In this document: piece after piece, positions 17,121 through 24,778 of the stretch | Position numbering within the stretch: position 1 is the first letter of the stretch | Layout of the letters: every line of letters begins with the position of its first letter | NCBI GenBank assembly: GCA_963825445.1 | Contig: CAWGTM010000020.1 | Location: forward strand, 62,001-126,000 | DNA: 64,000 nt | Direction: 5' to 3' | From: Actinophytocola sp963825445 | GTDB taxonomy: Bacteria > Actinomycetota > Actinomycetes > Mycobacteriales > Pseudonocardiaceae | Program-made: the position numbers and the translations under genes | Notes under the pieces: generated by a model | Seen by the model: only the letters and a program-made list of their open reading frames with translations | Database searches by the model: none | Told to the model about the DNA's origin: nothing

Positions 17121-17126
17121 GAGCCC

Positions 17127-17489
17127 GTGAACCGACAGAACGTGTCCTCCGGCAATCCGTACGAGGATGTCTACGGCTACTGCCGCGCGGTGCGGGTGGG
17201 CGACCAGATCCACGTGGCCGGCACCACCGCGCCCGGCGACGACACCTACACCCAGGCCCGCGCCGCACTGCGGATCATCGAGCAGGCGCTGTCCGACGTG
17301 GGGTCGAGCGTGGCGGCCGTGGTGCGCACGGTCACCTACGTCACCGACATGGCCGACGCCGACCAGGTGGCGAAGGCGCACTCGGAGGTGTTCGGCGACA
17401 TCCGGCCGGCGGCGACCATGGTCGAGGTCTCGGCGCTGCTGAATCCGGACCTCAGGGTCGAGATCGAGGCCTACGCCGTGGAGGCGTGA
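17127..17489 (+). CDS. RidA/YjgF-family protein
   Basis: 120 aa from GTG 17127. GNPYEDVYGYCRAVRVGDQIHVAGTTAPGDDTYTQARAALRIIEQALSDVGSSVAAVVRTVTYVTDMADADQVAKAHSEVFGDIRPAATMVEVSALLNPDLRVEIEAYAVEA is a full-length RidA fold, including the conserved Arg in G-D-I-R-P-A-A-T-M-V and the Glu of VEIEAYAV. RidA enzymes deaminate reactive enamines/imines formed by PLP enzymes; actinobacterial relatives vary in activity. The TGA overlaps the ATG of the MFS gene by one base, so the two are co-translated. It sits behind a DNA-damage-type promoter. Confidence 0.88.
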   Translation: MNRQNVSSGNPYEDVYGYCRAVRVGDQIHVAGTTAPGDDTYTQARAALRIIEQALSDVGSSVAAVVRTVTYVTDMADADQVAKAHSEVFGDIRPAATMVEVSALLNPDLRVEIEAYAVEA

Positions 17490-18640
17490 TGCGCAGCCGC
17501 TGGTCGATGGTCGCGGCGTTCGCGCTGCTCGGCACCGTCACGCAGGTGTTGTGGGTGACGTTCGCGCCGGTCACCGACGCGGCGGCCGACCACTACGGGG
17601 TGTCGGTCGGCGCCATTGGTTGGCTGGCCAACGTGTTCCCGCTGCTCTACGTGCTGCTCGCGATCCCGGCCGGGGTGGTGCTCGACCGGTGGTTCCGCGC
17701 GGGCCTCGGGGCGGGTGCGGTGCTCGTGGCGCTCGGCGGGCTGCTGCGGATCGTCGGCGACACGTATGTCTGGGCGTTCGCCGGCCAGGTGGTCGTGGCG
17801 GTCGGCCAGCCGCTCGTGCTGAACGCGATCACCGGCGTCGCCGCGCGGTACCTGACCGAACCCGACCGGCCGAAGGGCATCGCCATCGGGTCGGCCAGCA
17901 CGTTCGCCGGGCTGATCGTCGGGTTCGGCCTCGGCACGGTGCTCGACGTGCGGCCGCTCCTCGAAGTCCAGGCCGCACTCGCCGTGGCCGCCGCGGTGGT
18001 GGTGTTCGCCGCGCTGCGCATCCCCGGCGGCGATGCCCGCCGTGCGCCCGCGGGGTTCGGCGCGCTGCGGATCGCCTGGGGTGACAGCTATCTGAGGTGG
18101 CTGTGCGGGTTGGTGTTCGTGCCGTTCGGGGTGTTCGTGGCCTTGACGACGTTCGCCCAGCCGCTGCTCGAACCGGCGGGTGTCTCGGCGTCGACCGCCG
18201 GCCTGATCCTCATGGCGAACGTGGTGGCCGGCGTGATCGGCTGCGCGGTGGTGCCGATCTGGGCGACGCGCCGCGAGGTCCCGGTCATGGCGGTCGCGTT
18301 GCTGGTCACGGCCGGCGCGTGCGTGACGCTGGCCGTGGTCCCCGGCGTGGTGACCGGCTACGCGGCGCTCACGTTGCTCGGCTTCGCGCTGCTCCCGGCG
18401 CTGCCGATCGTGCTCGGCCTGACCGAGCGCCGGGCCGGCGAGGCGGAAGGCACGGCGGCCGGTCTGATCTGGCTGGCCGGCAACCTCGGCGGACTGGTGG
18501 TGGCCGCGGTGATCGGGCTACTGGTGGACCAGCCGGCGATGGCGTTCGCGCTGCTCGGGGTGCTGAGCGTGCTCACTCTGGGAGTGCTGCGGCAGTTCGC
18601 GCGGCGTACGTCGTCGCCAACCGAGCCACCGCCTCGGTGA
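17489..18640 (+). CDS. MFS transporter
   Basis: 383 aa from ATG 17489 (GTG 17486 is an in-frame alternative). About 12 hydrophobic segments are visible; MFS motif A-like LAIPAGVVLDRWFRAG follows the second, and a repeat-like DxxxR region precedes the third. The central hydrophilic loop is short. The CynX/NimT-like layout suggests a small-molecule exporter, but the substrate is not inferable. It overlaps the RidA stop by one base and the convergent WYL gene by 68 bp. Confidence 0.85.
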   Translation: MRSRWSMVAAFALLGTVTQVLWVTFAPVTDAAADHYGVSVGAIGWLANVFPLLYVLLAIPAGVVLDRWFRAGLGAGAVLVALGGLLRIVGDTYVWAFAGQVVVAVGQPLVLNAITGVAARYLTEPDRPKGIAIGSASTFAGLIVGFGLGTVLDVRPLLEVQAALAVAAAVVVFAALRIPGGDARRAPAGFGALRIAWGDSYLRWLCGLVFVPFGVFVALTTFAQPLLEPAGVSASTAGLILMANVVAGVIGCAVVPIWATRREVPVMAVALLVTAGACVTLAVVPGVVTGYAALTLLGFALLPALPIVLGLTERRAGEAEGTAAGLIWLAGNLGGLVVAAVIGLLVDQPAMAFALLGVLSVLTLGVLRQFARRTSSPTEPPPR

Positions 18641-19568
18641 TCTCCGCACGCAGTTCCGGCGGGCTCAGGACCTCGACGTCCGAGCCGAAGCCCAGGAACA
18701 GCCGGCGGGCGTGGGGCACGTTCTCGATGGGCACGGCGGCGCGCACCCAGCCGTCCGCGTCCGGCTCGCTCGCTGTGGCCGCCACGGCGTCCCGAATGGA
18801 CGGTTCCACGAGCACCGGCAGGTTCTCCCGCAACCACGGCGACAGGCGGATGGTCGCGGTGTCCGTGTGGCGACGGTCGGCGAAGTCGTCCACATAGGTC
18901 TGCCAGTACGCGCCGAGGTCGAAACCTGTCGGGCGGGTGAACGGCTCGTCCAGCACCTCGAGCGCCAGGATGGCCGACACCCGGTAGGTGCTCACCCGGT
19001 GACTCGCGCCCACCAGATACCAGCGGCCCGACTTCAGGACCAGGCCGTAGGGGTCGAGCGTGCGGTCCACCTCGGTCGGCGCCCGCCAGCGGCGGTACCT
19101 GATCCGGATCCGCCGCTCGCGCCACACGGCGTCGGCTGCCGCCGCCAGGGCCGGCGTGTCGTCCGGCTCGTGGTACCAGGCGGGCGCGTCCAGGTGGAAC
19201 CGCTCACGGATGCGGGTCGCGCGGTCCCGTAGTTCCGGCGGCAGCGACGCCGTCAGCTTCAGCCACGCGGCCGCCACCTCCGAGCCGAGGCCCAGGTCAC
19301 GGGCCGCGCCGGGGATGCCCGTGAGGAACAGCGAGTCCGCCTCCGGCTCCGTCAGGCCGGTCAACTTCGTCCGGTAGCCGTCGATCAGCTGGTAGCCGCC
19401 CGCGTGCCCGGCCTCGCCGTACAGCGGCACCCCGGCCGCGTGCAGGGCGTCGACGTCGCGGTACACGGTCCGGACCGAGACCTCCAGTTCGGTCGCCAGC
19501 TGCGCGGCCGTCAGCCGTCCCCTGGTCTGCAGCAGGAGCAGCAGTTGGACGATCCGGGAAGCGCGCAT
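18573..19568 (-). CDS. YafY-type WYL-domain transcriptional regulator
   Basis: 331 aa from ATG 19568. Residues 1-60 form a DeoR/HTH_11 helix (RASRIVQLLLLLQTRGRLTAAQLATELEVSVRTVYRDVDALHAAGVPLYGEAGHAGGYQL). Residues about 135-215 form the WYL domain (ERRIRIRYRRWRAPTEVDRTLDPYGLVLKSGRWYLVGASHRVSTYRVSAI), with the GRWYLVG core, then the WCX extension. WYL proteins sense nucleic acid or small ligands. It is divergent from the gene at 19627 across a 19-bp operator and probably represses that gene and itself. The C-terminus overlaps the MFS gene by 68 bp. Confidence 0.9.
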   Translation of the reverse strand: MRASRIVQLLLLLQTRGRLTAAQLATELEVSVRTVYRDVDALHAAGVPLYGEAGHAGGYQLIDGYRTKLTGLTEPEADSLFLTGIPGAARDLGLGSEVAAAWLKLTASLPPELRDRATRIRERFHLDAPAWYHEPDDTPALAAAADAVWRERRIRIRYRRWRAPTEVDRTLDPYGLVLKSGRWYLVGASHRVSTYRVSAILALEVLDEPFTRPTGFDLGAYWQTYVDDFADRRHTDTATIRLSPWLRENLPVLVEPSIRDAVAATASEPDADGWVRAAVPIENVPHARRLFLGFGSDVEVLSPPELRAEITEAVARLATTYAARTAAALPE

Positions 19569-19584
19569 GAGAAACCCTAAATCA

Positions 19585-19603
19585 ACTGACATTGGATGTC
19601 AGT
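19585..19603. promoter_or_regulatory. Palindromic operator of the WYL regulator and its divergent target
   Basis: ACTGACATTGGATGTCAGT is a perfect inverted repeat (8-bp arms, 3-bp spacer) in the 58-bp gap between the divergent WYL regulator and the gene at 19627, 17 bp before the regulator start. Position and symmetry make it the likely binding site of the WYL protein. Confidence 0.7.
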
Positions 19604-19626
19604 GGATCGGCCATAACGTTCCCCAC

Positions 19627-20085
19627 ATGAACAACTTCGACTTCCTCGTCGGCACCTGGGACTCCGTCCAGCGCCGCCTCGTCAAGCCGCTCGCCGGGAG
19701 CGACGAATGGTACGAGTTCGCTGGCACGACCCGGTGCTACAGCATGTTCGGCGGCGCCGCCAACGTCGACGAGGTCAGCTTCCCCGAGAAGGGCTTCCAC
19801 GGCCTGTCGGTCCGCCTTCTCAATCCCGAGACCGACGAGTGGTCGATCTACTGGGCGAACTCCCGCAACGGCATCCTCGCCCTGCCGCCGGTGGTCGGCA
19901 GGTTCACCGACGGCGTCGGTGAGTTCTTCAGCGAGGAGGACTGGGAGGGCCAGCCGATCGTCGTGCGCTACCGGTGGTCCGACATCACGGAGACGAGCGC
20001 CCGTTGGACCCAGGCCTTCTCCACCGACAAGGGGGAGACCTGGGAGACCAACTGGGAGGCCGAGTTCACGCGGACCGGCCAGTAG
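19627..20085 (+). CDS. Conserved hypothetical protein, DUF1579-like, WYL-regulated
   Basis: 152 aa from ATG 19627. MNNFDFLVGTWDSVQRRL ... GAANVDEVSFPEKGFHGLSVRLLNPETDEWSIYWANSRNGILALPPVVGRFTDGVGEFFSEEDWEGQPIVVRYRWSDITETSARWTQAFSTDKGETWETNWEAEFTR is a lipocalin-like beta-barrel pattern related to DUF1579. Similar proteins are commonly encoded beside YafY-type regulators in actinobacteria. No catalytic residues can be pointed to; a small-ligand-binding role is inference. Confidence 0.75.
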   Translation: MNNFDFLVGTWDSVQRRLVKPLAGSDEWYEFAGTTRCYSMFGGAANVDEVSFPEKGFHGLSVRLLNPETDEWSIYWANSRNGILALPPVVGRFTDGVGEFFSEEDWEGQPIVVRYRWSDITETSARWTQAFSTDKGETWETNWEAEFTRTGQ

Positions 20086-20131
20086 GGCTGGCCCTACCGC
20101 GAACCGGGCGGCGGGCCGGATGGTGTGTCCA

Positions 20132-20173
20132 CCTTGGATCAATGAGGGTTTTCCTTGTTGATCCAAGGGGAGG
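20132..20173 (+). promoter_or_regulatory. Inverted repeat running into the ribosome site of the serine hydrolase gene
   Basis: CCTTGGATCAA (20132-20142) and TTGATCCAAGG (20158-20168) are perfect 11-bp arms with a 15-nt loop. The 3' arm merges with the Shine-Dalgarno run GGGGAGG (20167-20173), 6 nt before ATG 20180. It is either an operator or an RNA hairpin that partly hides the ribosome site. Confidence 0.55.
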
Positions 20174-20179
20174 ACGAAC

Positions 20180-21295
20180 ATGCGAGTGCTGGTCGGGTTG
20201 ATGTGCGCGTTGGCGCTGTTGACGGTGCACACACCACCGTCGGCCGCCGCGACCCCGGCGTTGCGGAACGCGTTGCGGGGACTGGTGGACGGGGGATTCC
20301 CGGCCGCCATCGGTTACGTGCGCGATGGTCGGCGCGTCGAGCGGGAGGCGGTGGGGGTCGCCTCCCTCGAGACGGGCGAGCCGGCCACGCCGGCACACCG
20401 GTTCCGGATCGCCAGCAACACCAAGGCGTTCACGTCGACCGTGCTGTTGCAGTTGGTCGGCGAGGGCCGCCTGTCGCTGGACGATCCGGTGTCGCGCTGG
20501 CTGCCGGGCGTGATCACGGGCAACGGCAACGACGGCACCCGCATCACCGTGCGTCAGCTGCTCAACCACACGGCGGGCCTGTACGACCCGACGACCGAGG
20601 AGCCGTTCTGGAAGCCGTACTTCGACGGGGACATGGGCTTCGTGTACCGGCCGCGCGACGTGGTGGCGATGGCCATGCGGCACCCGCCGACGGGGCCGGG
20701 GTACTCCTACTCGAACACCAACTACCTGGTGGTCGGCCTCATCATCGAGAAGGTCACCGGGCGGAGCGCGGTGTCCCAGGTGTACCGCCGGATTCTCGTG
20801 CCGCTGCACATGGTGCGGACGCGGTTCCCGACGATCGACCCCTACCTGCACGGCCGGCACCTGCGTGGTTACGACTTCCGGAAGGACGACGCGACGGTGT
20901 GGAGCCCGTCGTACGACTGGACGGCCGGCGCCATCGTGTCCACAGTGGATGAACTGGCACGGTTCTACACCGCGTTGTTCGACGGCACGTTGCTCAAGCC
21001 CGCGCAGTTGGCGGAGCTGAAGACGACCGTGCCCACCGATCCGGACGACCCGATGGCCGGCCACGGACTCGGTGTGGAGCGGCAGGGGTTGCGGTGTCCG
21101 GACGGGACGGTGCGTCCGGTGTGGGGGAACTCCGGTGGTGGCCCGGGTTACAACAGTCTCGCACTGTCCACGGAGGACAACGCACGGCAGATGGTGCTCG
21201 CCACGAACATGTACGACATCAGAGCCGACCTGGCGGGCAAGTCGCCGGTGCCGCTGGTGAATCCCACGCCCCTGCTGGGACACGCGTTCTGCTAG
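20180..21295 (+). CDS. Secreted serine beta-lactamase-like hydrolase (class C/DD-peptidase fold)
   Basis: 371 aa from ATG 20180 behind GGGGAGG. Signal peptide: MRVLVGLMCALALLTVHTPPSAAA, cleavage near 24. Catalytic SxxK is SNTK (Ser79, Lys82); the second motif is YSN in GPGYSYSNTNYLVV; a class-C/EstB-like RQLLNHTAGLYDP region lies between them. The third motif, normally H-T/S-G, reads N-S-G-G-G-P-G, so the His is Asn. Such proteins act as D-Ala-D-Ala carboxypeptidases, D-aminopeptidases or esterases in the extracellular space. The last 4 bp overlap the convergent GNAT gene. Confidence 0.85.
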   Translation: MRVLVGLMCALALLTVHTPPSAAATPALRNALRGLVDGGFPAAIGYVRDGRRVEREAVGVASLETGEPATPAHRFRIASNTKAFTSTVLLQLVGEGRLSLDDPVSRWLPGVITGNGNDGTRITVRQLLNHTAGLYDPTTEEPFWKPYFDGDMGFVYRPRDVVAMAMRHPPTGPGYSYSNTNYLVVGLIIEKVTGRSAVSQVYRRILVPLHMVRTRFPTIDPYLHGRHLRGYDFRKDDATVWSPSYDWTAGAIVSTVDELARFYTALFDGTLLKPAQLAELKTTVPTDPDDPMAGHGLGVERQGLRCPDGTVRPVWGNSGGGPGYNSLALSTEDNARQMVLATNMYDIRADLAGKSPVPLVNPTPLLGHAFC

Positions 21296-21804
21296 AGGTC
21301 GTTGAACGGCCCGGCGTACACGAACTCGCCGCGGAGTGACGGATCGTAGGTGGACAACGTGCGGGCCTGGAAGGCGTCGCCCCACGCCCCGTCCGTCGGG
21401 ATGATCCCCAACTTCGCGGCGCGTTCGAACCCGAACTTCGGGTAGTAGTCCGTGTGACCGAGCAGCACCACCACCGGTTCACCGAGCGCGTCGGCCGCGC
21501 CGAGCACCGCGTGCATGAGCGCTGTCCCGACACCACCGCGCTGCAGGTCGGGCAGCACGCCGAGCGGCCCGAGCCCGAGCGCGGGCTTGCCGGCCAGGTG
21601 CGCGCGGGTGCACACGACGTGCCCGACGATTCGGTCGCCGTCGATCGCCACCAGCGACAACTCCGGCAGCCAGGCGTCGCTCGCCCGCAGCGCGTCGACC
21701 AGCCCGACCTCGACGGGCTCGTCCCCTTCGAACGCGGCGCGGTGGACTTCCGCGATCTTCTCGGCGTCCCCGGTGTTCTCACGTCTGATAATCACGGCCG
21801 CCAC
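21292..21804 (-). CDS. GNAT-family N-acetyltransferase
   Basis: 170 aa from GTG 21804. The acetyl-CoA binding motif is LGPLGVLPDLQRGGVGTALMHAVL (the Q-R-G-G-V-G form of R/QxxGxG/A), with IIRRENTGDAEKIAEVHRAAF at the start and the YYPKFGFERA strand at the end. The layout resembles the YhbS group, which acts on small molecules. Its start lies 26 bp inside the upstream Crp-like gene, so translation is probably coupled. Substrate unknown. Confidence 0.87.
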   Translation of the reverse strand: MAAVIIRRENTGDAEKIAEVHRAAFEGDEPVEVGLVDALRASDAWLPELSLVAIDGDRIVGHVVCTRAHLAGKPALGLGPLGVLPDLQRGGVGTALMHAVLGAADALGEPVVVLLGHTDYYPKFGFERAAKLGIIPTDGAWGDAFQARTLSTYDPSLRGEFVYAGPFNDL

Positions 21805-22432
21805 TGTGCCACGCCCGACGGGCCAGAAGCTCGGGATTTACGACGGTGACGGCGCCGGGTTCGATGGTGATGAGCCCGTCCTCCGCGAGCGTCCGCAGTG
21901 CGCGGTTGACGGTGACGCGGGTGGCGCCGATCGACTCGGCCAGCCCTTGCTGCGCGCCGGGTAGCAGGACGCGGGTGCTGGCCGCGCGGACCAGCCAGGC
22001 GGCGACCCTGGTCGGCACGTCGGCGTAACTGGTCGCCACGAGATCGTCCTGCTGGTCGCGAATCCGGGCGGCCAGGTGGTTCAGGATGTGGCGGCGCGCG
22101 GCGGGCACGTCGATCAGTGCCAGCAGTTCGGCGGCCGGGACCAGCCGCAGTCGCGACCGCGCGGTGGCCAGCCAGGTGGCCGTGTGGCCGCCGCCGTCGA
22201 GTACGGCGGCCTTGTCGATGGCGCAGGGTGCGGGGAACTCGCCGAGCCGCCGCCGCTGCCCGTTCGCCGTCTCGTGGACGGCCGTGAGCCCACCGGTCTC
22301 GACGATGATCAGCGAGGTGGCGGGATCTCCTCTCGAGACCACCGTGTCACCGGCCTCGACCGTGCGGACGTTCGCCGTGGCGAGCAGCCGCTCCCGCCGG
22401 TCGGGGTCGAGTGTCGTGAGAAGCGGGACCAT
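21779..22432 (-). CDS. Crp/Fnr-family transcriptional regulator
   Basis: 217 aa from ATG 22432. Cyclic-nucleotide-type beta-roll: VEAGDTVVSRGDPATSLIIVETGGLTAVHETANGQRRRLGEFPAPCAIDKAAVL, then the long dimer helix (RRHILNHLAARIRDQQ) and a C-terminal winged helix (GLAESIGATRVTVNRALRTLAEDGLITIEPGAV). The usual cAMP-contact residues are not clearly present, so the ligand is unknown. An earlier ATG (22492) would overlap the divergent gene start and was not chosen. The following GNAT gene overlaps its 3' end by 26 bp. A 14-bp palindrome lies 9 bp upstream. Confidence 0.87.
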   Translation of the reverse strand: MVPLLTTLDPDRRERLLATANVRTVEAGDTVVSRGDPATSLIIVETGGLTAVHETANGQRRRLGEFPAPCAIDKAAVLDGGGHTATWLATARSRLRLVPAAELLALIDVPAARRHILNHLAARIRDQQDDLVATSYADVPTRVAAWLVRAASTRVLLPGAQQGLAESIGATRVTVNRALRTLAEDGLITIEPGAVTVVNPELLARRAWHSGGRDYQT

Positions 22433-22440
22433 GGTTTCGA

Positions 22441-22454
22441 GTATCGCGCGATAC
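22441..22454. promoter_or_regulatory. Perfect palindrome between the Crp-like gene and the YciI-like gene
   Basis: GTATCGCGCGATAC is a perfect 14-bp palindrome in the 58-bp divergent gap, 9 bp before the Crp-like start. Read leftward, GATACT then lies close to ATG 22432, so a leaderless transcript starting here could be auto-controlled. Confidence 0.5.
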
Positions 22455-22490
22455 AGCTTCCGGCGGTGGGTGGAGACTACCGTCCAGGCC

Positions 22491-22748
22491 ATGATCGTTC
22501 TGGAACTGGCCTTCGATGATTCCCCCGCGCGCCTGGCCGCTCGCCCCGCGCACCGCGACCTTCTCGCGACCCTGCACGCCGCCGGAAAACTGGTGATGGC
22601 CGGCCCGCTGGCCGACGACTCGGGCGCTCTGCTGGTGTTCCGCGGCTCTCGCACGGAGGTGGACCAGCTGATGGCGGCCGATCCGTACTACACGACTCCG
22701 GGTGTGGCGGTGGTCTCGCTGCGGGAGTGGCTGCCGGTCGTCGCGTAG
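22491..22748 (+). CDS. YciI-like protein
   Basis: 85 aa from ATG 22491. MIVLELAFDDSPARLAARPAHRDLLATLHAAGKLVMAGPLADDSGALLVFRGSRTEVDQLMAADPYYTTPGVAVVSLREWLPVV follows the YCII fold (dimeric alpha/beta barrel): the H-R-x-x-L...G-K-L-V-M-A-G-P-L core and the D-P-Y motif are present. In this family a His/Asp pair is proposed to be catalytic. Divergent from the Crp-like regulator. Confidence 0.83.
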   Translation: MIVLELAFDDSPARLAARPAHRDLLATLHAAGKLVMAGPLADDSGALLVFRGSRTEVDQLMAADPYYTTPGVAVVSLREWLPVVA

Positions 22749-22751
22749 CGG

Positions 22752-23345
22752 CTAGTCGACGCGCGCGTCGTTGATCAGTGACAACAGCGTGGTCGTCAAC
22801 AGGTGCTGGACCTGTGCGCGGGAAAGCTCGCCGCGAACCAGCCACTCCCGCGCCGCCGCCTTCACCATCCCGCCGTACGCGCGGATCATCGCCCGGTGGG
22901 CCACGGTCGAGGCCAGGCCGGCGGCCTCGAGCACCCGATCGGCGGCGGCCTCGTCCGCCTCCGCCAGGATCTTCTCCACCTCCGGGTCGCGGCCCACGCC
23001 CTCGACACCCAACGCGGCCAGCCACGTCCTACTGTGCCGCTCCACCCCGTCGAGGAACCACGAAACCGACACCCGGATGCGCTCCGAAAGCGGCCCCTCC
23101 GGCAGTCGGTCCACCGCCACCTGCGGGATGGTCACCATCCGGCGCACCACCTCGAGGTACAGCTCGCGTTTGGTGCCGAAATAGTGGTTGATCAGACCAC
23201 GGGCGACACCGGCGCGGCGGGCCAACTCCGTGGTGGACACGGCCGCGTACGGACGCTCCCCGAACAAAGCTATGGCACACACCAGAATCTGCTCGCGCCG
23301 CTCGTCGGGCTCCAGCCGCCGCCACCTCGGCTCCGGCGCACTCAT
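22752..23345 (-). CDS. TetR-family transcriptional regulator
   Basis: 197 aa from ATG 23345, whose ATGA overlaps the stop of the upstream flavin monooxygenase gene. Helix-turn-helix: RREQILVCAIALFGERPYAAVSTTELARRAGVARGLINHYFGTKRELYLEVVRRMV (residues 15-70). The C-terminal ligand domain is helical (FLDGVERHSRTWLAALGVEG...). Position at the end of the monooxygenase operon suggests feedback control of that operon. A second TetR-monooxygenase pair occurs at 35.4-37.6 kb. Confidence 0.88.
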   Translation of the reverse strand: MSAPEPRWRRLEPDERREQILVCAIALFGERPYAAVSTTELARRAGVARGLINHYFGTKRELYLEVVRRMVTIPQVAVDRLPEGPLSERIRVSVSWFLDGVERHSRTWLAALGVEGVGRDPEVEKILAEADEAAADRVLEAAGLASTVAHRAMIRAYGGMVKAAAREWLVRGELSRAQVQHLLTTTLLSLINDARVD

Positions 23346-24751
23346 CGCGGGTCCCCGACGAGGTAGTCCCTGAGGTCGAGTGTCCTGGTGCGACTGTCGT
23401 ACTCGGACACCAGACCCGGCCAGTTCGTGGTCACCCGCCCGGAGGAGGTGCGATACCAGCTGCGACAACCGGTCCACGCCGACCTGGCCAGCCGAGACTG
23501 TACCTCGGCGTCGAACCGGGAGGCCACCTCCGAGCGTACCTCCACAGTGGACCACCCGGCCAGAACGGCGACCGCTTGGCGGATGTATCGAGCCTGGCGC
23601 TCCAGCATGTACACAATGGACCCCGAGCCCAGGTTCGTGTTGGGCCCGTACATGAGGAAGAGGTTCGGGAAGTCGGGCACCGTCATGCCCAGATACGCCT
23701 GCGCACCAGCCTTCCACGCCTTGCTGAGCGGCAGCCCGTTCCGGCCGCGGATCTCCATGGGCGCGAGGAAGTCGGTGGCTGTGAAGCCCGTGCCGTAGAT
23801 CAGCACGTCGAAGTCGGACGTCCCGGCTGTCGAAGACACGCCGCGCGGGGTGATCTCGACGAGATCCGCCGTCTCGACGTGGGTGTTCGGCCGGGCCAGC
23901 GCGGGGTAGTAGTCGTTGGAGAACAGCACCCGCTTGCAGCCGATCTGGTAGTCCGGCGTCAGTTTCGCCCGCAGCCGGGGATCGGGCACCTGCTTGCGGA
24001 GATGCCGCAACGCGATCCGCTCCACCGTCGTGTTGACGAGGCCGTTGCCCAGGAGGCCCAAGGTGCCCAGCTCGCCGGTGCCCCAGAAGACACCCCGTTC
24101 CAGCCGCTGCGACCACAGGTGGCGCTGCCATCCGCGGTAGCGCACGTCCGGCTTCGGAACGACGTACGGCGGGGTGCGCTGGAACACGGTCAGCGACGCC
24201 GCCCGCGCGGCCACGTGCGGCACGAACTGCGCGGCGCTCGCGCCCGTGCCGATCACCGCCACGCGCTTACCGGTCAGGTCCACGGAATGGTCCCAGCGGG
24301 CCGAGTGGAACGCCGGCCCGTCGAACGTGCCCGGCAGGTCGGGCATGGCCGGGCGGGACAGTTGGCCCACGGCAGGGATCAGGACGTCGGCCACCAGCGT
24401 CTCGCCAGCAGCGGTCGTGACCTGCCACCGTCCGTCGACGAAGGAGGCTGACGTGACCTCCACGCCGTAGCGCGGCACCACCCCGTGGAGAGCGGCCGTG
24501 CGTTCCAGGTAGGCCTTGATGTCGGCCTGCAGCGAGAACCGCATGGGCCAGGTCGAACTCGGCGCGTAGGAGAACGAGTAGTAGGGCGACGGGACGTCGC
24601 AGCCGGCGCCGGGGTAGGTGTTCTCCCGCCAGACGCCGCCGAGTTCCGTGGCCTTCTCGACCACCGTGACGTCGGTGAACCCGGAGCGCCGCAGTTCGAT
24701 GGCCATGCCGATGCCGCCGAACCCGGCTCCGATGATCAGCACCGACGGCAT
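23342..24751 (-). CDS. Flavin-containing (Baeyer-Villiger-type) monooxygenase
   Basis: 469 aa from ATG 24751. FAD Rossmann GAGFGGIG at 8-15, the GVWRENTYPGAGCDVPSPYYSFSY stretch, a Baeyer-Villiger-like fingerprint FDGPAFHSARWDHS (F-x-G-x-x-x-H-x-x-x-W with D in place of the usual P) and the NADPH Rossmann GTGASAAQ are all present, as are IYGTGF and YGPNTNLGSGSIVYMLE near the end. Such enzymes oxidise ketones to esters or heteroatoms using NADPH and O2. Starts an operon with the TetR gene (4-bp overlap). It is clearly related to the monooxygenase at 36110-37579. Confidence 0.9.
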   Translation of the reverse strand: MPSVLIIGAGFGGIGMAIELRRSGFTDVTVVEKATELGGVWRENTYPGAGCDVPSPYYSFSYAPSSTWPMRFSLQADIKAYLERTAALHGVVPRYGVEVTSASFVDGRWQVTTAAGETLVADVLIPAVGQLSRPAMPDLPGTFDGPAFHSARWDHSVDLTGKRVAVIGTGASAAQFVPHVAARAASLTVFQRTPPYVVPKPDVRYRGWQRHLWSQRLERGVFWGTGELGTLGLLGNGLVNTTVERIALRHLRKQVPDPRLRAKLTPDYQIGCKRVLFSNDYYPALARPNTHVETADLVEITPRGVSSTAGTSDFDVLIYGTGFTATDFLAPMEIRGRNGLPLSKAWKAGAQAYLGMTVPDFPNLFLMYGPNTNLGSGSIVYMLERQARYIRQAVAVLAGWSTVEVRSEVASRFDAEVQSRLARSAWTGCRSWYRTSSGRVTTNWPGLVSEYDSRTRTLDLRDYLVGDPR

Positions 24752-24778
24752 GGTGTGCCCCGATCTATTGGCGAACGG

